From CAVPEW01 sp050247895 (GTDB lineage: Bacteria; Actinomycetota; Acidimicrobiia; Acidimicrobiales; VFJN01): a stretch of DNA of 16,234 nucleotides. This document shows positions 13,283 to 16,234 of the stretch, one piece after another; the first letter of the stretch is position 1; every line of letters starts with the position of its first letter. The notes under the pieces are model-generated. The model was not told where the DNA came from. It saw only the letters and a program-made list of their open reading frames with translations, and searched no databases. The stretch is taken from the NCBI GenBank assembly GCA_050247895.1, contig JBFWTJ010000053.1:1-16234 (forward strand). Direction: 5' to 3'. Both the position numbers and the translations under genes were made by a program.

Positions 13283-14247
13283 GGGAGCGGCGCCAGCGAG
13301 TGGAAGACCGAGAACTCCTCGGTGTGGCGGAAGTAGCGGACGCCGACCAGGTCCGCCGCCCGGCGCACGTCGGCCTGGACCGCGGCCAGGTAGGCGCCGA
13401 GGTCGCCGGCCACCAGCTCGACGACCTCGGCGAACTCCAGGTCGGCCCGGCGCCGCCCCAGCACCCGCAGGGCCCGCGACGGCCGCACGCCCGGCTCCAG
13501 CTCGCCGAGCAGCCGCTCGGCGGTCCGCAGGCAGAACAGGACCGAGCGGGGGAAGGTCGGCGACAGGAGCAGGAAGCCCAGGACGTTCTCCACCGTCATG
13601 GCCGCCGGGTGGGCCCGGCGGAACGCCTCGGACGCCGACGCCGACTTGAGCAGGTGGACCGCGGCGTGGAAGCCGAGCTCCTCGTCCCCCTGGGCGAACG
13701 GCGCGCAGGAGACCTCCAGGAGCCGGCCGGTCATCTCGGCCCGCTCGAGCACGGCCCCCAGGGTCATGAACCGCCAACCGTCGTCGTGGGGCATGGTCTC
13801 GCTGGCCGTGCCGACGATCTCCTGGCAGCGGCGCCGGACCGTGCCCAGGAGCTGGTAGGGCTGGCCGCCGAGCTCGCGGGCCAGGTCCCGCCCGGCCAGT
13901 TCGAGCCAGAACGTGTTGATCGACTCCCACACCTCGATCGACACCATCTCCCGCACGCTGCGGGCGTTCTCGCGGGCTCGGGCCACGCAGTTGACCACCG
14001 CGCCCGGGTTGGACGGCTCGAGGACCAGGAAGGCCATCACCGTGCGGGCGTCGACCACGTCGTGGCCGGCCCGGTAGCCCTCGGCCTGGTGCAGCGCGTC
14101 GAGCAGGTCGAGCCAGCCCCGGCGGGCGGCCACCACCGGCTCGCCCAGCAGGCCGTGGTAGGCGACGTCGAGCTTCCGGGCGGTGTCGGCGGCCCGCTCC
14201 ACGTAGCGGCCGGTCCAGAAGAGGTGCTCGGCGTGGCGGGACAGCAT
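13279..14247 (-). CDS. Alpha-E domain protein (322 aa)
   Basis: This all-helical protein belongs to the family known as alpha-E, found in a conserved operon with circularly permuted ATP-grasp and transglutaminase-like proteins. The characteristic N-terminus is MLSRHAEHLFWTGRYVERA, followed by ADTARKLD. Later come PSNPGAVVNCVARARENARSVRE, MVSIEVWESIN, MPHDDGWRFMTLGAVLERAE and SPTFPRSVLFCL. Its biochemical role is unknown; the operon has been proposed to make or modify a peptide. The ATG at 14247 shares a base with the stop of the ATP-grasp gene (TGATG), and its own stop overlaps the GTG of the next gene. The three genes should therefore be translated as one unit. Confidence 0.92.
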   Translation of the reverse strand: MLSRHAEHLFWTGRYVERAADTARKLDVAYHGLLGEPVVAARRGWLDLLDALHQAEGYRAGHDVVDARTVMAFLVLEPSNPGAVVNCVARARENARSVREMVSIEVWESINTFWLELAGRDLARELGGQPYQLLGTVRRRCQEIVGTASETMPHDDGWRFMTLGAVLERAEMTGRLLEVSCAPFAQGDEELGFHAAVHLLKSASASEAFRRAHPAAMTVENVLGFLLLSPTFPRSVLFCLRTAERLLGELEPGVRPSRALRVLGRRRADLEFAEVVELVAGDLGAYLAAVQADVRRAADLVGVRYFRHTEEFSVFHSLAPLP

Positions 14248-15722
14248 CAGGCCGCCTCCCCGCCGTCGCGGCCCTCGTCGCGCAGCACCCAGGTGTCCTT
14301 CGAGCCGCCGCCCTGGCTGGAGTTCACGACCAGCGACCCGCGTCGCAACGCCACCCGGGTCAGGCCCCCGGCGATCACCCGGGTGGTCTCGCCGGTGATG
14401 ACGAAGGGCCGCAGGTCGACGTGGCGGCCCTCGAGGTGGTCGCCGACGAAGGTCGGGTGGCACGACAGGCGCACGACCTCCTGGGCGATGTAGCCGCGGG
14501 GGTCGGCCTCGACCCGGCGGGCCACCTCGGCCAGCTCCTCGTCGGTCGCGGCCGGTCCGATGCACAGGCCGTAGCCGCCCGACTCGGCCACGGGCTTGAC
14601 CACCAGCTCGTCGAGCCGGTCCAGGACCGCCCGCCGCTGGTCCGGGTCCCAGAGCAGGTAGGTGGTGCAGTTGGGCAGGATCGGCTCCTCGCCCAGGTAG
14701 TAGCGGATCAGCTCGGGGACGTAGGCGTAGACGGCCTTGTCGTCGGCCACGCCGTTGCCCACCGCGTTGCACAGCGCCACGTTGCCGGCCCGGGCCGCGG
14801 CCAGCAGGCCGGGCACGCCCAGCATCGAGTCGGGCCGCAGGGCCACCGGGTCGAGGAAGTCGTCGTCGATGCGGCGGTAGACGACGTCGACCCGCTGGAG
14901 CCCGCGGGTGGTCCGCATGTAGAGGACGTGGTCGTCGACGACCAGGTCGCGGCCCTCGACCAGCTCGACGCCCATCTGGCGGGCCAGGAACACGTGCTCG
15001 AAGTAGGCGCTGTTGTAGACGCCGGGCGTGAGCACGACCACGGTCGGCTCCCCGGCCGCGGCGGGCGCCGCGTGGCGCAGGGCGTCGAGCAGCACGGCGC
15101 CGTAGTCGTCGACCGGCCGAACCCGCAGGCTGCCGAACAGGCTGGGCAGGACCCGGGTCATGGCGGCCCGGTTCTCCAGCACGTAGGCGATGCCGCTGGG
15201 GTTGCGGAGGTTGTCCTCCAGGACCCGGTAGGCGCCCTCGGCGTCGCGCACCAGGTCGATCCCCGCCACCAGGCAGCGGGCCCCGTCGACCACCGGGACG
15301 CCCGCCGCCGCCCGCTGGAAGCCGTCGGAGCTGAGCACGACCCACGACGGCACGATCCCGTCGCGCACGGCGGCCCGCTCGCCCAGGTAGAGGTCGTCGA
15401 GGAACCGGTTGAGCGCGGTCACCCGCTGGACCAGGCCCTGCTCGACCGCGGCCCACTCGGTCGCCGGGACGATCCGGGGCAGCAGGTCCATCGGGAAGGT
15501 CCGCTCGACGCCCTCCTCCTCGCCGTACACGGTGAAGGTGATGCCCGCCCCCCGGAAGGCGGTGTCGCGCAGCTGGGCCCGGCGGGCCATCTCGGCGGGC
15601 GAGAAGTACCCGAGGCGGGCGACGAGGTCCTCGTAGTGGGGACGGATCGTGCCGTCCGGAGCGAAGACCTCGTCGAAGTCGCTCCCGACCTCGTAGCCGT
15701 GGAAGAGGTCGCCGGCCGGCAC
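14247..15722 (-). CDS. Circularly permuted ATP-grasp protein (about 491 aa)
   Basis: This resembles the circularly permuted ATP-grasp type 2 family, predicted ligases of the amidoligase kind. Landmarks include HGYEVGSDFDEVFAPDGTIRPHY at the N-terminus, GITFTVYGEEEGVERTFPMDLLPRI and VLEDNLRNPSGIAYVLENR. They are followed by TPGVYNSAYFEH, NAVGNGVADDKAVYAYVP, ILPNCTTYLL, the nucleotide-binding KPVAESGGYG and NSSQGGGSKDTWVL near the end. The frame is open to 15800, but I prefer the GTG at 15722: the family usually begins just before the GYEVG block, and a start at 15800 would overlap the preceding gene. It is the first gene of the overlapping trio. The substrate is unknown. Confidence 0.88.
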   Translation of the reverse strand: MPAGDLFHGYEVGSDFDEVFAPDGTIRPHYEDLVARLGYFSPAEMARRAQLRDTAFRGAGITFTVYGEEEGVERTFPMDLLPRIVPATEWAAVEQGLVQRVTALNRFLDDLYLGERAAVRDGIVPSWVVLSSDGFQRAAAGVPVVDGARCLVAGIDLVRDAEGAYRVLEDNLRNPSGIAYVLENRAAMTRVLPSLFGSLRVRPVDDYGAVLLDALRHAAPAAAGEPTVVVLTPGVYNSAYFEHVFLARQMGVELVEGRDLVVDDHVLYMRTTRGLQRVDVVYRRIDDDFLDPVALRPDSMLGVPGLLAAARAGNVALCNAVGNGVADDKAVYAYVPELIRYYLGEEPILPNCTTYLLWDPDQRRAVLDRLDELVVKPVAESGGYGLCIGPAATDEELAEVARRVEADPRGYIAQEVVRLSCHPTFVGDHLEGRHVDLRPFVITGETTRVIAGGLTRVALRRGSLVVNSSQGGGSKDTWVLRDEGRDGGEAA

Positions 15723-15774
15723 CGGCCCGGAGGCTAGCCCTGCCCCCGAAGGCGCCGGGTCGGCCCTCGGTCGA

Positions 15775-16234
15775 TCAGGCCGACCAGCGGGTGGCGGCAC
15801 GCTCGACCGCGGCGGCCTTGGCCGCGAGCGTGTCGTCGGCCGGCGTCCACGCCGTGACCACGACCGAGTCGACCCCGGCGGCCGCGGCCCGGTCGCGCTG
15901 GTCGGCCGAGTCCGGGTCGGTGACGCGGCCCTGGACGTGGAAGGGACGCCCGCCCGGGCCGAGCCGCTCCCGCAGGGCCCGCACCTCGCCGATCAGCTCG
16001 ATCGACCGGTCGAAGGGGACGCCGGGCACGATGTAGCCGTCGCCCAGCGTGGCGGCGCGCCGCAGGGCCCGTGGCGCGCCGGCGCCGATCAGGATCGGCG
16101 GGACGACCGGGGGCGTGGGCTCGAGGTGGACGGGACCGAACGACCACTCCACGCCCGCGTGGTGGGCCGGGCCCGGGCCCCACAGCGCCCGCAGCGCGGC
16201 GATCGACTCCTCCAGGAGCCGGCCCCGGCGGGCG
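15775..16234 (-). CDS. Luciferase-like monooxygenase family protein, C-terminal part (cut by window end)
   Basis: The frame is open to the right edge, so the gene starts outside the window; about 152 residues are seen. RLLEESIAALRALWG, then PPILIGAGAPRALRRAATLGDGYIVPG, are typical of the C-terminal half of bacterial luciferase-like TIM-barrel oxidoreductases, which use FMN or, in actinobacteria, often F420. The cofactor cannot be decided from this fragment. It ends 52 bases before the preferred start of the ATP-grasp gene on the same strand and may or may not be co-transcribed with it. Confidence 0.85.
   Translation of the reverse strand, partial: ARRGRLLEESIAALRALWGPGPAHHAGVEWSFGPVHLEPTPPVVPPILIGAGAPRALRRAATLGDGYIVPGVPFDRSIELIGEVRALRERLGPGGRPFHVQGRVTDPDSADQRDRAAAAGVDSVVVTAWTPADDTLAAKAAAVERAATRWSA

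Noticed and set aside
15723..15800. Longer ATP-grasp protein starting at 15800
   Set aside because: It would overlap the preceding gene and add a Pro/Arg-rich leader not typical of the family; the GTG at 15722 fits better, though this is not certain.

Overview
This is very GC-rich, gene-dense DNA with GTG starts and short gaps, typical of an actinobacterium. The response regulator closely resembles mycobacterial DosR/DevR, but the gene order is not mycobacterial. A deep-branching actinobacterium such as an Acidimicrobiia member is my guess; I cannot fix the taxon from sequence alone. There are 14 protein genes, two of them cut by the window edges. I see no RNA gene, CRISPR array or insertion sequence, and no gene-free stretch longer than 300 bases.

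Left part (1-5984): the 3' half of an NhaA Na+/H+ antiporter gene, then a divergent pair of unrecognised genes (a two-helix membrane protein on the minus strand and a 147-residue soluble protein on the plus strand), then a phosphoketolase-acetate kinase operon that makes ATP by substrate-level phosphorylation.

Centre (5985-11245): a split-barrel flavin-binding (PPOX-like) protein, a zinc alcohol dehydrogenase, a GAF-domain histidine kinase, a DosR-like response regulator, a second PPOX-like protein and, divergently, a tandem universal stress protein. The kinase keeps the heme-ligand His and distal Tyr of mycobacterial DosS/DosT at the same spacing, but it has one GAF domain instead of two. 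The regulator keeps the receiver Asp and the DNA-contacting Lys/Lys/Asn of DosR.

Four intergenic regions hold sequences like the DosR box (core GGGACC-NN-GGCCC). They form five tandem pairs, and in each pair the two sites start exactly 22 bp apart. They lie upstream of both unrecognised genes, both PPOX genes, the alcohol dehydrogenase and the stress protein. The regulator and kinase lie behind the second PPOX gene and so would be autoregulated. Together this reads as a compact hypoxia/dormancy regulon: sensor, regulator, binding sites, stress proteins and fermentative enzymes within about 10 kb. Phosphoketolase and acetate kinase fit by function, but I found no convincing box in front of them.

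Right part (11339-16234): five minus-strand genes. These are a luciferase-like monooxygenase fragment, then the known trio of circularly permuted ATP-grasp, alpha-E and transglutaminase-like proteins with overlapping start and stop codons, then a zinc-free quinone oxidoreductase-like enzyme. In the transglutaminase-like protein, alanine stands where the catalytic cysteine is expected.
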